Below, piece after piece: positions 9,731 to 20,690 of a DNA stretch of 64,000 bases (the first letter of the stretch is position 1; every line of letters begins with the position of its first letter). The notes beneath the pieces were generated by a model. The model saw only the letters and a list, made by a program, of their open reading frames with translations, was not told where the DNA came from and made no database searches. The DNA comes from Phytophthora sp. 'mugwort' (Eukaryota > Oomycota > Peronosporomycetes > Peronosporales > Peronosporaceae), in NCBI GenBank assembly GCA_033558025.1, contig JAUCEF010000001.1, forward strand, positions 2,170,001 through 2,234,000. The letters are read 5' to 3'. The translations under genes and the position numbers were made by a program.

Positions 9731-11609
9731 CCCCCATCCGAATGCCGTCCACAACAACGACGTCGCCCAGGCAGGATATTCTGCGTGCGCAAACACGCAT
9801 TTCTCGTTCCTGACGTACAGCTGTTGCTCCGTACAGCGTGCCAGCGCCTTCCGCAGCGCGATCATGAGCTCTTCTACGGAGTCTGACGGTGTGAAAATGG
9901 ACAAGTCATCGAAATAGGTCTGATCGAAAGCGTCATAATACTTGAAGATGGAAGGGACAAGTATATTGAAGCTTGCGGGACCGATCGAGATGCACATAGG
10001 CGTCACCAGATACTCGAATAGACCATCCGGTGTGGGAAAAGCGGTGTAAGGAATTGAATTCTCCCTCAATTTGACCTGAAAGACCCCAAAGCAGTTCAAA
10101 AGCTGAAAACATGCGTCCGCGAGCCATCAAACACGTAGGATTTCGTCCGTTCGTGGTATGGGGTTGACCGGTACACGAACCTTAGCGTTGATCCCTCGAT
10201 AAACGTGGACGATTCGCCACTCTCCACTTGACTTCTGCACATAAAACGTCGGAGCGTAATAGGGACAAGACAACTGCCGTCCACTGCAAAATTGCCTCGC
10301 GCTGCTACCTTGAAAATGGAAATTGCTTCCTGTGAACAGGAGCCAAGTCTCAAACTTCAATACTGGCGTCCATATTGTCTTATCGAGATGGAGGGGCCAA
10401 GGGTAGCTCCGAGCGAAAACAATATCTCGAAACTCGAGCAGGAGTAGGTACACCGGTGTACCCGTAAGTGGCTTCCATGCTGCCCCGCGTTTTGATTTAT
10501 TGTATCCTCATCCGACGAATTGAGCATAAAGCAGCATACATTTTCGGCAGCATTTAAAAGCTTGTGGAGATCGCGAGTCCGGACTAAACGAGTGCATCCC
10601 ACTTCAGACTGATAGCAATGGGTATGGTAGTGACGTAGCTGTGATCAGCACGTTGCTTCAGAGACATTTGTGGGTGACTACATCGCCGCCCGCCCACATG
10701 CACTGGGGGATGACGTTCGGCCTTGGATGAACTGTTTTGGCCGTCCCATTGACGATGGGGTTCACCTCTTCGAGCCACGGCATGCCGAACATGACGTCGC
10801 ACGATTCCGGAATATCCATCACGAATGTTACAGTTATACAAATCGAAAAGACAGGTAAAATAATAGAGGAAGATGTCATTTGCCTAGGAATGACAGCTTG
10901 TTTTCCGCCACCAAGGCGTATTATCAGCGGTCTGGAATTATCGTGAAATCCATACCAACCCGCGCAGCAAACCGCGTGCACACTGCATTGAAGGATGCAG
11001 CGCTGTCAGTAAACGCAGACATAGACTGGTTCTCAACCTCATAGACTGGTTCTCAACCAATTCAGGCTGCTGGAGGTGACCATGTCGAGAGGGGTTCTGG
11101 CGCATCAAGACCACATCGTCGATATCGTAGTGCTGGCGAATCCTTGATTGCCAGGGGTTTGATGGCGTACTGCTGTATGGTCGACAGCGGCTGCGTCCTT
11201 CTCGTTGGGGCGTCAGCCCACCGAGCTTCCTAGTCTTTTGGCGCGTCGGTGTCCGTACCAGGACGACCGAGCGATTTGTGTTCCTTGATGCCACTTGAAG
11301 CAGGTCGGCACCGTTTTTGCCACCTCCTGAATGTGGTATTGGTTTCGACGGGTTTTTCAAAGTTGAACGTCCCGCCTCAGTCCCTCTTCCCTTTCTTTGC
11401 TGAAAGCGATTTTCCAGCCGGGTCTGGTCGGGTGAACCCACCGCCGAAGCTTGTTTCGACTCAGGTGCTTCACTTGCGTCATCGAAATGCTGGGCGTGAT
11501 CGATCATATCCTTTAAGGTGAAAGGACAGTTTTGCGAAACATAATCAGCGAACAAGTTCTGCTGATAGAACCAGCGCTTTGCAATCTCAGGCATGAAGAT
11601 GGACGACAT
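9710..11609 (-). mobile_element. Ty3/Gypsy gag-protease-RT remnant, minus strand
   Basis: Read on the minus strand from 11609 downwards. First is a gag C-terminal segment (RWFYQQNLFADYVSQ; 11609 to about 10940), then an aspartic-protease-like stretch with VMFGMPWLEEVNPI (about 10800-10740). The RT follows: PYYAPTFYVQKSSGEWRIVH near 10265-10205 and, in the next frame, the catalytic block with Y-F-D-D and CVFAHAEYP (10099-9770). The block order gag-PR-RT is normal for Gypsy. Multiple frameshifts break it, and RNase H and integrase are absent because the sequence ends at the inverted-repeat junction at 9.7 kb. Confidence 0.85.
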
Positions 11610-12071
11610 TTTGACAACAGCTGCATGAATTCAATGTGGTACTCCTGCTGTGTACCCGTGACTTGCAGGATCTGTTTTTTTCGTCAACAACTTGAACTCG
11701 TAATCTGTAAGAATACGCCGCATTAATTGGCGCCCAGCGGCCACGTACGGGGATTATTGCCCATCACGTGCTTGAACGAGTCTGGGTCGCCAGTAGACAC
11801 CGTTTGGTACACCGATAGACACCAGCAGATCGGCCGTAGACACAAAAGGACATCACTATACACGAAGCGGCCACATAGGACATCAGTTATGCAGATTACT
11901 GGCGTGTGGTAGACACCCCTATAGACACACCATTTGTGTCCACACATGACGCACACACGTCATACAAACATGGTTTCACGCTCCAGTCATTCAGACACCA
12001 GATCACCAGACAACACACACGATACGCCAATTAGCAAACACCGAAAAAACGATAACCTCTTCACCGCCCAC
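11610..12071. other. Non-coding stretch with scattered TAGACAC motifs
   Basis: TAGACAC occurs at about 11791, 11816, 11839, 11899 and 11912 (CAGACAC is also present near 11993), at irregular spacing. It may be the degraded terminal region of the adjoining MULE. No ORF with a recognisable product. Confidence 0.35.
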
Positions 12072-13985
12072 CATGCCTCCGTCTCAAACATGGTCAAAGC
12101 AGGGGGAGTTCAGGACTGAAGACGACTACGTGAAATATCGCTGGGATGCCTTTTGCTGCTCAGTTGGGCGCGGTGTAAGACTGTTCGTTTGCAGCATTTA
12201 TCCTGGGGACCATGAGTATGATAGGGCGCCATCTCCACCGCAAGAGTGAGACCAATGAAAATTTTGGGGGCTCCATGAAATGCCCAGCTCGCTGGAAAGT
12301 TCGGCACTGTCCAACATCATCGACTTGGGTCGTTCTTAGCAATGATGCCGCCCACCTTCGGGGCGACGTCGAGTGTGCTGTGCCTCCACGGCCTAACGTG
12401 ACGTCAGAAATGAAGGAGTTTATTTGCTGGATGGACGAAAACGCGGTGGCTCCGCGTCTGATTTGGAGCAACCTTTTACGAGCACCAGAAATTCCGAAAC
12501 CGGTGATGGGCTACCCTTCGTACGCTCAAATTCACCGTCGTGTTAAGCACATTCGTTGGTTGCACGGGACTAAGAATTCTATTTTACGTGTGCGAGAACT
12601 CGTGCGGCAGAGGGCATTTGTGGCAGACATTGTTGCCGACGCCGCTTTCGTTTTCGGCAACGGCGAGAAGATGATGATGGATTCCCCTTTATTGGCAATG
12701 GAGAGAACGAGCAACCACTGAGTTTGGGAATAACAACGATAAATATTCTCCGTCGCGTTTTGGAGCTTCAAGAGCAGAAGCCATTTCTGCTCTTTCATAT
12801 AGATGCCACATTCAAGCTCAGCGACCTGGGTTACCCTGTAATTACCTGCGGGTTTACGGACAAGCGGCGGGTCTGTCAGTCTGCCGGTATGTTCATTGCA
12901 AGTCAGCGGACTGAGAACGAATACTACCAAGCAATTCAAACCTTGGCTAAGGTATTTCAAAAGCACATGAAATCACCAATCAGAATCGAGGCAGTGACGG
13001 GCGACGCGGAGGCGGCCCAGCTCAATGCGCTTGGCAACATTGTGGAATTTGAAAATTGTACGTACTTGATGCGTTTCTTCCATGTGCTACACAATTTTAG
13101 GAAAAGGATCCGACACTTGCCAGATTCGGTCCGTGCAATGGTTTACCGAGGAATCCTGGACATGCACTACGCTCTAAGCAAAAACGATTTGGTTTCGATA
13201 TGGAAACGTGTGGTGCTCGAGTGGCGCAACGAAACTCGGTTGTGGAACTTGCCGAGTACTTTAATACACAGTGGTTGTATAGCCGATTTTGGCGCTGGCA
13301 GATTTACCATTCTCCTGGAGGGTTCGCAACGACTAATAACCCATGCGAGGTGTTTAACGCAAGTATCAAGCGTTATACATTGCGCAAGGCCGTAGATGCA
13401 AGGCGTGTGATTTTAAAGCTGCTCACAATTGCTGAAGACTTCTCAGTTACCTTACCCCCTACAATTCCTTCTGCGCGTCCCCCTCCGCCACAAGAAGCGA
13501 AGAAACCTGCCAAAGTGCTGGTAAAACAGAGCGCGTAGCCGTCTTTTCGACAGGAGAAGCGTCCGTCGTGCGGGCTTGTTATCTTAGCGACCGAAACCAC
13601 GACAAAGAAAATATGCCCAACCTTTCCGGTATTGATGATTCACGGGTCGTTCCAACGGTACATGCAGGTGGAGTAATTACTTCGCCTGAGAGCTTGACGG
13701 ACGATGAGAAAACTTCGTCCTCTTCTTTCTACGGGTCAGCGGTTAAATGGTCAGTCCGAAGAGCACACCATGTCGACATGTCAGGGGAGGGTAGCCATTC
13801 GCACTAACACATTTCTGTGTGATGTGCCTACTTCACAAATTTCTCGCGTGTGCACATGTAATATGTGGACGGATGGCTTTTGGACTTAGTGTGCCTGGCG
13901 TTGGTGGCCTGCATATGAAGTTCAAGGACCGCCGGATTCGCCAATCTCGACCGGTCGGTCCTCGAAATGCTGCTCGGTTGGTATT
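12072..13985 (+). pseudogene. MULE (Mutator-like) transposase, frameshifted
   Basis: A possible start is ATG 12072. The N-terminal third runs in a second frame at 12212-12721. A shift near 12680 leads to the MULE catalytic domain at 12724-13250, with FLLFHIDATFKLSDLGYPVI (first catalytic Asp in HIDATFK), FTDKRRVCQSAGMF and TGDAEAAQLNA. Another shift near 13250 leads to FATTNNPCEVFNASIKR (about 13320-13370). Farther down, a Cys-rich stretch (VCTCNMWTD, about 13850-13875) could be what is left of the SWIM zinc finger, followed by KDRRIRQSRPVGPRNAARL (about 13925). At least three frameshifts and one stop; no functional transposase. Confidence 0.85.
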
Positions 13986-15300
13986 ACAAAATGCACCCAA
14001 AACTCCACTGATGGGCCAAGATGGCGATCTACGCTCGGTTGATTCCGGCAATAATTTATCGAAGCCGTTTGAACTAGTGAGCTCGGCAGTGCAGGCTTTT
14101 CTTCACGATTTTTCGATTGAAACATTTGCGATCAAGGGTCTGCAAATGATTGTGACAGATCTCGGTCGGTACCATGGAGGTTCAGCACGTTCGTGACGGT
14201 GGTTCAGCGGCCGCCTTTCCCTGCATTGCATCGCCGAATGGGGACAACCAACAATTCACTGCGATGTCAGCGCAAAGGCCACCTGACAGCAGTGCTAGGT
14301 TCGACATAGCATCGTTGTTGTCCCCCGGGACAGATACTTCAATGCATCCAGATTGTTTCAACCCCCCAGCACCCGACAATTACCCAGAGCCTGAGAAACA
14401 ACTCATTATTCACCGGCAGGTTGGCCGCCCGCCCCTTACTACTTCAGCCTTAGACATCCAGTATTTAGTTGATTAGCTTGTAAACGTGAACTTCTTTACC
14501 AAATTGGCAATGTCTCCTTCAGCTTCTTCTGCGCTGTGATACATCAATGCAAACAGACGCATTTTCAAGAGCTTTCAAATTAAACACGACCACATTGCGT
14601 CGACACGGCTTCACTTTATGTGTTTGTAGACAGATCGCGACAGCACCGTATGCTTCATTCGAAAATGAATCGTTCAATACGTGTGCCAAATGGATCAGCC
14701 TGTAGCAGAAACCCTCGAAGATATTATCCCATAAAGCACAGCGGGGGTTCATTGGACTGGATCACTCCGATACTATTGCTGATGTGGTGGACCTGCCTCG
14801 GGTCTTTATTTTGTGTAGTTAGAAACGTCACTATGCTACACCCAATGAAGATCAGTGGCGAAACCTACTCCTTGAAGTCTATTCACTGTTCTTGCCGCGC
14901 TTTCAAGTCCCTATATCTTTTGGAAGGTGCCACAGTCTCCTTCGTGGTGTGCTTCCACGGCTCCGCAAAGTATGCGTAGCTCAATGACAGTCCTAACACC
15001 AGGAACAACACCGGCAGGCGATAGCGCATACTTACGAGATCAAGTTCAGTTTCGCTGGACGCTTTATCGAACCCGGGCATTATGCCTATTCCCATAACCG
15101 CTATGGCTTTCTGCTGCGCAGCGTCACCTCTGGCATCCTGGAGACAGTCAAATCGCACTGTGTCTACCAATCGCATCTGGCCGCAACTCCGACCATGATT
15201 CCCTTCAACGGACTCTAGCACACGTGCTCTAGTGAGGTATTTGCCGTTCTGTTTTGACTTCGCGTGGAGAGTGCAATAGCCGAAGCGGAGAGTCTCTCAG
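13986..15300. other. Repeat flank with only weak ORFs
   Basis: Contains frames at 14174-14476 (plus) and 14883-15221 (minus, 112 residues). The minus frame has a plausible membrane segment LPVLFLVLGLSLSYAYF near residue 70 and a charged tail, but I do not recognise it and there is no supporting context. The rest shows nothing I can name. Confidence 0.35.
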
Positions 15301-15314
15301 CCACATTAACTCCC

Positions 15315-15540
15315 GGATTCACATTAACCCGTGCGCGAGTTAATACGAATCCAAGACAAATTCATATTAACTCGTGGATTCGTATTAACTCGTGGATTCA
15401 CGTTAACCGTGCGCGATTTAATACGAATCCAGGACTGATTCATATTAACTCGTAATAGCTCGTGGATTCACATTAACCCGTGCGCGAGTTAGTACGAATC
15501 CGCTATAGATTTATATTAATTCGTGGATTCACATTTCCAT
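15315..15540. repeat. Short tandem/inverted repeat cluster (GGATTC...TTAACTCG)
   Basis: GGATTCACATTAAC-type units start at 15315, 15376, 15394, 15464 and 15525 (spacings 61, 18, 70 and 61). Each long unit also carries the reverse-oriented CGAGTTAATACGAATCC, so every unit can fold back on the next. The cluster sits just upstream of the HTH-Ulp1 remnant and may be its subterminal repeat region. Confidence 0.7.
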
Positions 15541-15654
15541 GTCTGAGGCTGAGAATATCTGATACGGTTGCGGTTGGCTTGGAGCGCTCCCCCTTGCGCG
15601 TCAAATTTCATTTTTTGCGGGGCGGGGACAATGGCGAAGCGCGTCCCTTTCGTT

Positions 15655-17054
15655 CAATGAACAGAGAAGGAGAAAATAGCGTTGCTGAAGCAGTGGAAGG
15701 ACCACCCCGACTGGACGCTACCCGATGCCGTGCGTGAGTGGGGGTGAAGGCATCGACGCTACGAGACTGGAGGAAGCTATACTGGGATCGCTTGGATACG
15801 CTCGTTGGCTCTGAGCGCATGCGGAGGAAGGGTAGAGGCACAGGACCCAAGTGCAAGATGAAGTCTTACGAATGGAGAGTGATTAAATCTTCAACAGCCT
15901 ACGTGAGGGAGGTAGCTGTACATTTCACGATATGCTATAATATAGTCAGAACCTTCATGAATTTGCGCAGGAATTCCCGATCATCAAAAGCCAGAAGTCG
16001 TGGGTAAAATCGGTTTATCAGTCGGTATTCTGTAGCGCATACACGCTCCACTACTGCAAGTGTTGATTCAAGTGGTGCCGGTCGTGGTGCAAGCGATGCA
16101 AGTGGTGCTGGTCAAGGTGCAAGCGGTGCTATCGATGAGACTGGCAATGACGCCAATGAAACTGAACTTGATTGCTATGATATTGGTCCTCAGAGAGACA
16201 CACAGTCATAATGATGAACGAAGTGGCGATGCAAGCACGGTTGATTGTTTTGAAAGCAGTGACTCAGAGGCATCGTCTGCCGAAAGCAGTGATGAAAGTG
16301 ACTCTGGAGACAGCTTGTTCGACGGTGATGTAACTGTTGACCCCTCGACCCGCACACCAGCGAGAGGTGGTCTTAGAAAGCGGCGCCCCAAGAAGAATGA
16401 CGCGGTAGTCACGTAGTCGAATGGCGAGAAGTACATTTGTGTCTTTCCTCGTGATCTGGACAGTCTGTTGCCGAATAAATTGCTCACAGAGACAGCTATG
16501 GACTACTTTATCTATCGCTACATGTATTCACCTGGTCTCCTGGGCATCTGCGGAACGGACCTCTTCCGCTCAATTACACTGTCGATAAGATATAAGAAGC
16601 CTGCAATGTCCGGAGAGTTCGAGTGGTCGCACTGGCAAAGCATTTCAGCCTTCTCGTAGTTGAAAATCCTATGCAGGATGTGCCTACCGGCCTGCACCAC
16701 ATCAACAGTATGAGGGGCTCTCACGATTCGTCGATAATATTCGAGAAGGTCAAGTGGTTTTTGCTTCGAGAGCGCAAAAAGGATGCAGAGATTTTGGATA
16801 CGTGCACGTGGAGCTACAGCACACTGGAAACAAAACCATAGCAGCGAAATGATGCTGACTGTGGTTTGTTTGTGCTGCATTACGTGCAGAAACTGCGCGA
16901 TGGAATTATCAAACTGAAGGCAAGCTCGGAGACGGAGACGATAACTGTTCCGCAGTACTTGACACAATCTGTGAGAGTGGGCTACAACACCGAGTCAGCA
17001 GACAAGGATCGCAGACGGCTACGCCAGAAACTTCTCGATGCTGCAGATTCGTAA
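15655..17054 (+). pseudogene. HTH plus Ulp1-type SUMO/Ubl protease, transposon-associated remnant
   Basis: The first part (about 15660-15880) encodes a helix-turn-helix of the CENP-B/psq style: KEKIALLKQWKDHPDWTLPD, then after a one-base shift at about 15747 GVKASTLRDWRKLYW. A Ser/Asp/Glu-rich linker follows (16210-16415), then a stop. The C48 protease part comes next: DLDSLLPNKLLTETAMDYFI (16459-16518), the His region EWSHW (about 16620), then after a frameshift LLVVENP and HINSMRGSHDSS (about 16655-16735), and the active-site block NDADCGLFVLHYV (16845-16890) with the catalytic Cys. Ulp1 domains are known in several DNA transposons. The stops and shifts make this copy inactive. Confidence 0.7.
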
Positions 17055-17134
17055 TTGGAGAGTGTACGTTTTCGTACGCGTCGAAAAGAAAAAGCTTTGT
17101 GTTTACCTTATCCGTTGTTCTCATTGCCTACAGC

Positions 17135-18420
17135 TCAAGGGAGGTCGGGTATGCGTGTCAGCTCGCTGCGCTTCTTCATCTCGGCCTCCTCGACGACCTC
17201 CGAAGTCTCCATCAAATACGTCCTTGTGGTCGAGATTTCCTTGACGGTGCCCACGTCACCTCCGACGTCCTCGTCGAATACCTCGCTTTTGGGCGTCACC
17301 TCCTCGGTCTTCTCCGTGGTCACTTCCGTTGTTCCTCGGGCTTGACGTCGATCATCTCCATCGTCTCGATGGTCCCTTCGGTCTTCTCCGTGGGTATCCT
17401 CGGTCATGTTCGCACTTGAACGGCGCGTTGGCTTGCGATGCTTCTTCATCTTGGGCTCCTTCATCTCCGTCACCTCTGCCTCATCCACGGCCTTCACGCA
17501 CTCTACTCGTGCACGATGAGCACTCCTAAGCACCTCGTTCAGGACGAAGCACAGCCTTGGCCACCATTGCGTCGACGACGTCGCCGCCTTCATCCGCCGC
17601 CTGATGCCCGATAAGGTGGCTCTGCTTCCAGCGACGCCCCTTGGGCCACCCGTCCTCCTGTCGCTCGAGCGCTCGTCGCTGCACAACATGACGGCCACAT
17701 GCCAGAACTGGACCAGGGCCCATGCTCGGCTTGTAAGCACGCTCAAACCTTAAGCTGCACCAGCGCGTCCGTCGGCGTCTTCTCCATCAAGGTTCGCCTC
17801 ATTCTTGCATCGTCCCTTCTGCAGCCGCGGTGGTGGGAAATCCGCAGTGGCTTTGTTGACAGCAAAGCCGGGGTGTCTATAACCGGCCTTTACTCTGCTT
17901 AAACTCATGGTACCACGCCGTCACGTCAACGCCAGGAAATTGGACAAACCATGTCGACGAATCGACAGTTGTTACTGCTCATCTCGTGCGTCTATGCAGT
18001 GAAGTTCTCTCCTATGTGGAATAAGCAGAGCTCCAAATCGTCATCCACGTACCCGTGGAACTTTGGCAGGTTGGCATTCTGTTTCTGGTGATCCACACGC
18101 GCTTGCATCTCATACAGATCCTGCTGAAACTTTGCCTGCTGCGCCATGACGGCATGCATCTACTGTTGGCTGGTGGTGTTTGCCTGTTGCTGCAGCGAGA
18201 ACATTCTCACTAGGCTAGCCAATATCGGTGCCGTGTCACTGGCACCAAGATGAGATGGGGCCGGTCCAGACTAGGAACAGGCCCAGGGGTTGGCAGCCCA
18301 CATCCGTGCATGCCCGTTGAGGCGGCACCGCATGGTACTGCTTCTGCTCGGGCATGGCTCGGGATCTACGTAACCCCCCCCCCCCCCCTGGGCCAGGAAC
18401 CTCGGAAGTGCCCATGGGGC
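17135..18420 (-). pseudogene. Retrotransposon gag remnant, minus strand
   Basis: The minus strand reads AKFQQDLYEMQARVDHQKQN, NLPKFHGYVDDDLELCLFHI and, after a stop, a continuing gag-like core (about 18140-17890). Downstream are shifted frames and an acidic/Arg-rich tract (17500-17140). The PKF(H/D)GxxxDDLELxLFxI pattern is typical of oomycete Gypsy capsid proteins. A run of 15 C at 18374-18388 interrupts the upstream part. No LTR or pol is visible. Confidence 0.6.
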
Positions 18421-18779
18421 CCATACGTGTCGCTCGGTAAGGTCGTAGTTGGTTAATTCATTTTACGGTCGCCGAGCGGTCTTCCTTGAGCACATTTCCG
18501 TAACGAGTCGATTCGGTACTTAAGTGAGTTGGTACGGCGTTGTCTCGAAGGTTGTTGCAAAGCCTTCGGCACTAATTTCGAAATTATTTTGCCTTTTTGT
18601 GGAGTGCTCGATCTTGAGTCTCTGGTAAGAGGTAAATTGAAAACTGAGGTTAAATAGAGTGTTATGTAAGCCCCTGCTCTTATAAGCGGTTTCTCGTGGA
18701 GTGGTTTCTGCTCTAGTAAAACGACGATGCAATGTTGGTGAATGCAACGGACGATGTTGCAGTGAAGCCGTCTCAGTCG

Positions 18780-19200
18780 CAGCGTAATACGATGTGAACA
18801 CAGCGTTCCTGTACGGAAAGTTAACGAAATGGTTTTCATGGAGCAGCCTCCTGGTTTTCAAGTGGATGCGCCGGGGGTTGTATGCAAACTCGTCAAGTTC
18901 TGACACAAGCACTCCCCCCACCCCCGAACATTTGAAACAAGATTTTGCACACAAGGCTGGTGCGGTTGGGATTTATTCCAGATTATGGACTTTACGCGCT
19001 GAAGAAGGATGACAAAGTCAGATTTTTCCCTGTTGCTGATGGGATCCCCCGAACTATGTGTGGAGGTTGCTGCCTCGCTCAAAGAAAAGTTGGGGTGACG
19101 ATCATGGGAACTATGAAATACCTACTTGGAGTGGAGATCCAGATCAAGCGGCCAGCACTGGCCAAATAATAACAATATGCGGAGGAAGTACGACTTCTCT
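18780..19200 (+). mobile_element. Ty1/Copia RT fragment
   Basis: Plus frames give NTAFLYGKL, VFMEQPPGFQVDAPGVVCKL (18794-18891), then in other frames RLGFIPDYGLYALKKDDKV (about 18963-19019) and GTMKYLLGVEIQIKRP (about 19109-19158). The order is that of a Copia RT, but the Y-x-D-D stretch between these blocks is missing. It is a heavily deleted copy unrelated in detail to the pol at 4.4-6.8 kb. Confidence 0.8.
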
Positions 19201-19529
19201 AGGTTAGAGTAACTTTTTAGCGATTAGGTGAAGCTAATTGATGTGGCGTACACTACATTTTGACATTGATGTACAGAGGTCGACTTTTGTGGTTAGGGTT
19301 AAAAGCAGCAGCGGATTCATCAATAATCGGGTGATGTTGCCCGAGTGACGTCAGGTAACGGACGTCACTAGAAAAAGATTAGGTTTATTATTAAATTTCC
19401 CGTTCGGTAGATTCTTCACCGAAGCGACTCCCCCCCAAGTAACACAAGCCATCGTACGTATATTTTAGCCATTCAAGTCTAAGTACCCTAACTAACAGCC
19501 ATCCAGATGACACTGAATACAGGTCCATC

Positions 19530-19876
19530 TATCTGCGATACGTGCAGTTGCCCATTCAGTCGTATCGATAGCCTCTTTTGACACCAACGGAACCGTCGCC
19601 CTATTGTACGCATACCGTGCTCGATATACAGCATTCCAGTTGGTGGTGGTGCCCAGGACATGGCTCCACATCGATGAATTCAGCGATGTGCAAGATTTTC
19701 GCGAGAAGGTCATGGAGAGATGGTATCACGCAGGCGAGTTAAAGGGGATGTCGAAAACCACCGGCGTATTCGCTTTCGAGCATGCGAACTACGCCAAGAG
19801 CAGCAAGAGAGTAATCCGGGAGCTGATCGCGATAGAGAGCTCGATGGTTTTTCAAGTACAACATCTTACAGTTTGA
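19530..19876 (+). pseudogene. Unrecognised coding fragment upstream of SIM-RING ORF
   Basis: An open frame of about 115 codons without a clear ATG (a CAG|G acceptor-like site lies just before it at about 19518). It reads FDTNGTVALLYAYRARYTAF, VPRTWLHIDEFSDVQDFREK and FAFEHANYAKSSKRVIREL. It ends with TGA at 19874 and the same frame continues into the next ORF (ATG 19910), so the two may once have been a single protein. I cannot assign a family; a transposon-associated accessory protein is possible. Confidence 0.35.
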
Positions 19877-19909
19877 CCGATACTTCCGACGGTGCTACTT
19901 AAAGACCCT

Positions 19910-20488
19910 ATGGCTTCTACACAAACCTCAACAGATATGTTACCCGGATCAAGCACCTCAAGTCCCATCTCGCCTAACGCTGAACCCTCATCTTCAATAG
20001 ATGCGAACGTCATTGATTTGACGGAAGAGGAGGAAGTTCAAGTTATGGTTGGTGAAATTCATGTTATGATGGATGAAGTTCACGAAAATACTTGTGAAAT
20101 TCACCTTACTACGGCCAATGCGAACATTCACGTTAGCGAAGCCTCGGGTGAAGATTCGAACGAAGCGGACGAAGAATGCATGCTGTGTTACGAGATCATC
20201 CCTTCAGAGGAGAAAGTGACTTGTCCAGCCAATAACACCCGATGTGATATTCGCTTCAATCGGACTTGCATGAAGCGGTGCCTGTACGAACATCCGAAGT
20301 GTCCAATCTGCATGGTCTTGGTTCCTGGCCGCCGTGAACATCGCCCACCCCTGCCCACCTGTTCGTCTTCATGCACAAGGCACCACACTTGTGAACATGT
20401 TTATCGCTATGAGTGTCACTACGCAAGGTGCTTGGGCCAAAGTCGCAGAGGCGTCACTCACGTGCGTAGGTACGGGTTGGGTCGTTAG
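19910..20488 (+). CDS. Protein with SUMO-interacting motif and RING-like Cys cluster
   Basis: ORF of 192 residues. Residues 34-42 (VIDLTEEEE) match a SUMO-interacting motif: a hydrophobic V-I-D-L core followed by acidic residues. A Glu/His-rich middle part contains imperfect repeats (GEIHVM, DEVHEN, CEIHLT, ANIHVS). Residues 90-134 form a RING-like pattern: C-x2-C, then C at 105, 112, 120 and 124, and CPIC at 131-134. The usual His after the conserved Phe is Asn (F-N-R-T-C), and no second zinc His is evident, so an active E3 ligase fold is uncertain. A SIM followed by a RING is the plan of SUMO-targeted ubiquitin ligases (RNF4/Slx5-Slx8 type). The C-terminus after residue 140 looks degraded or out of frame. 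It lies among transposon remnants, so it may be an element-borne gene. Confidence 0.5.
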   Translation: MASTQTSTDMLPGSSTSSPISPNAEPSSSIDANVIDLTEEEEVQVMVGEIHVMMDEVHENTCEIHLTTANANIHVSEASGEDSNEADEECMLCYEIIPSEEKVTCPANNTRCDIRFNRTCMKRCLYEHPKCPICMVLVPGRREHRPPLPTCSSSCTRHHTCEHVYRYECHYARCLGQSRRGVTHVRRYGLGR

Positions 20489-20690
20489 TGTTCAGGGAGC
20501 AACTACGCCATACTGGAAAACAACGATTTCAGTTTTGTAGAACGTTAGAAGTACGTCAACTGTGGACGACACTAATAATTTGTATAATTATATACAATTA
20601 GAGGCTAATCGTCAAGTTTGGAAAACATTTGTTTTGTATACCATAGATATTATAGTCTAATCGTCAACTGTAGAAGACAAGTAAAGTTCT
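20489..20690. other. AT-rich spacer
   Basis: AT-rich (for example TAATAATTTGTATAATTATATACAAT at about 20571-20597), with two near-copies of CTAATCGTCAA (about 20606 and 20658). No coding signal. Confidence 0.4.

Noticed and set aside
15315..15540. CRISPR-like array
   Set aside because: Units are of uneven spacing, partly inverted and have no unique spacers; the context is eukaryotic.
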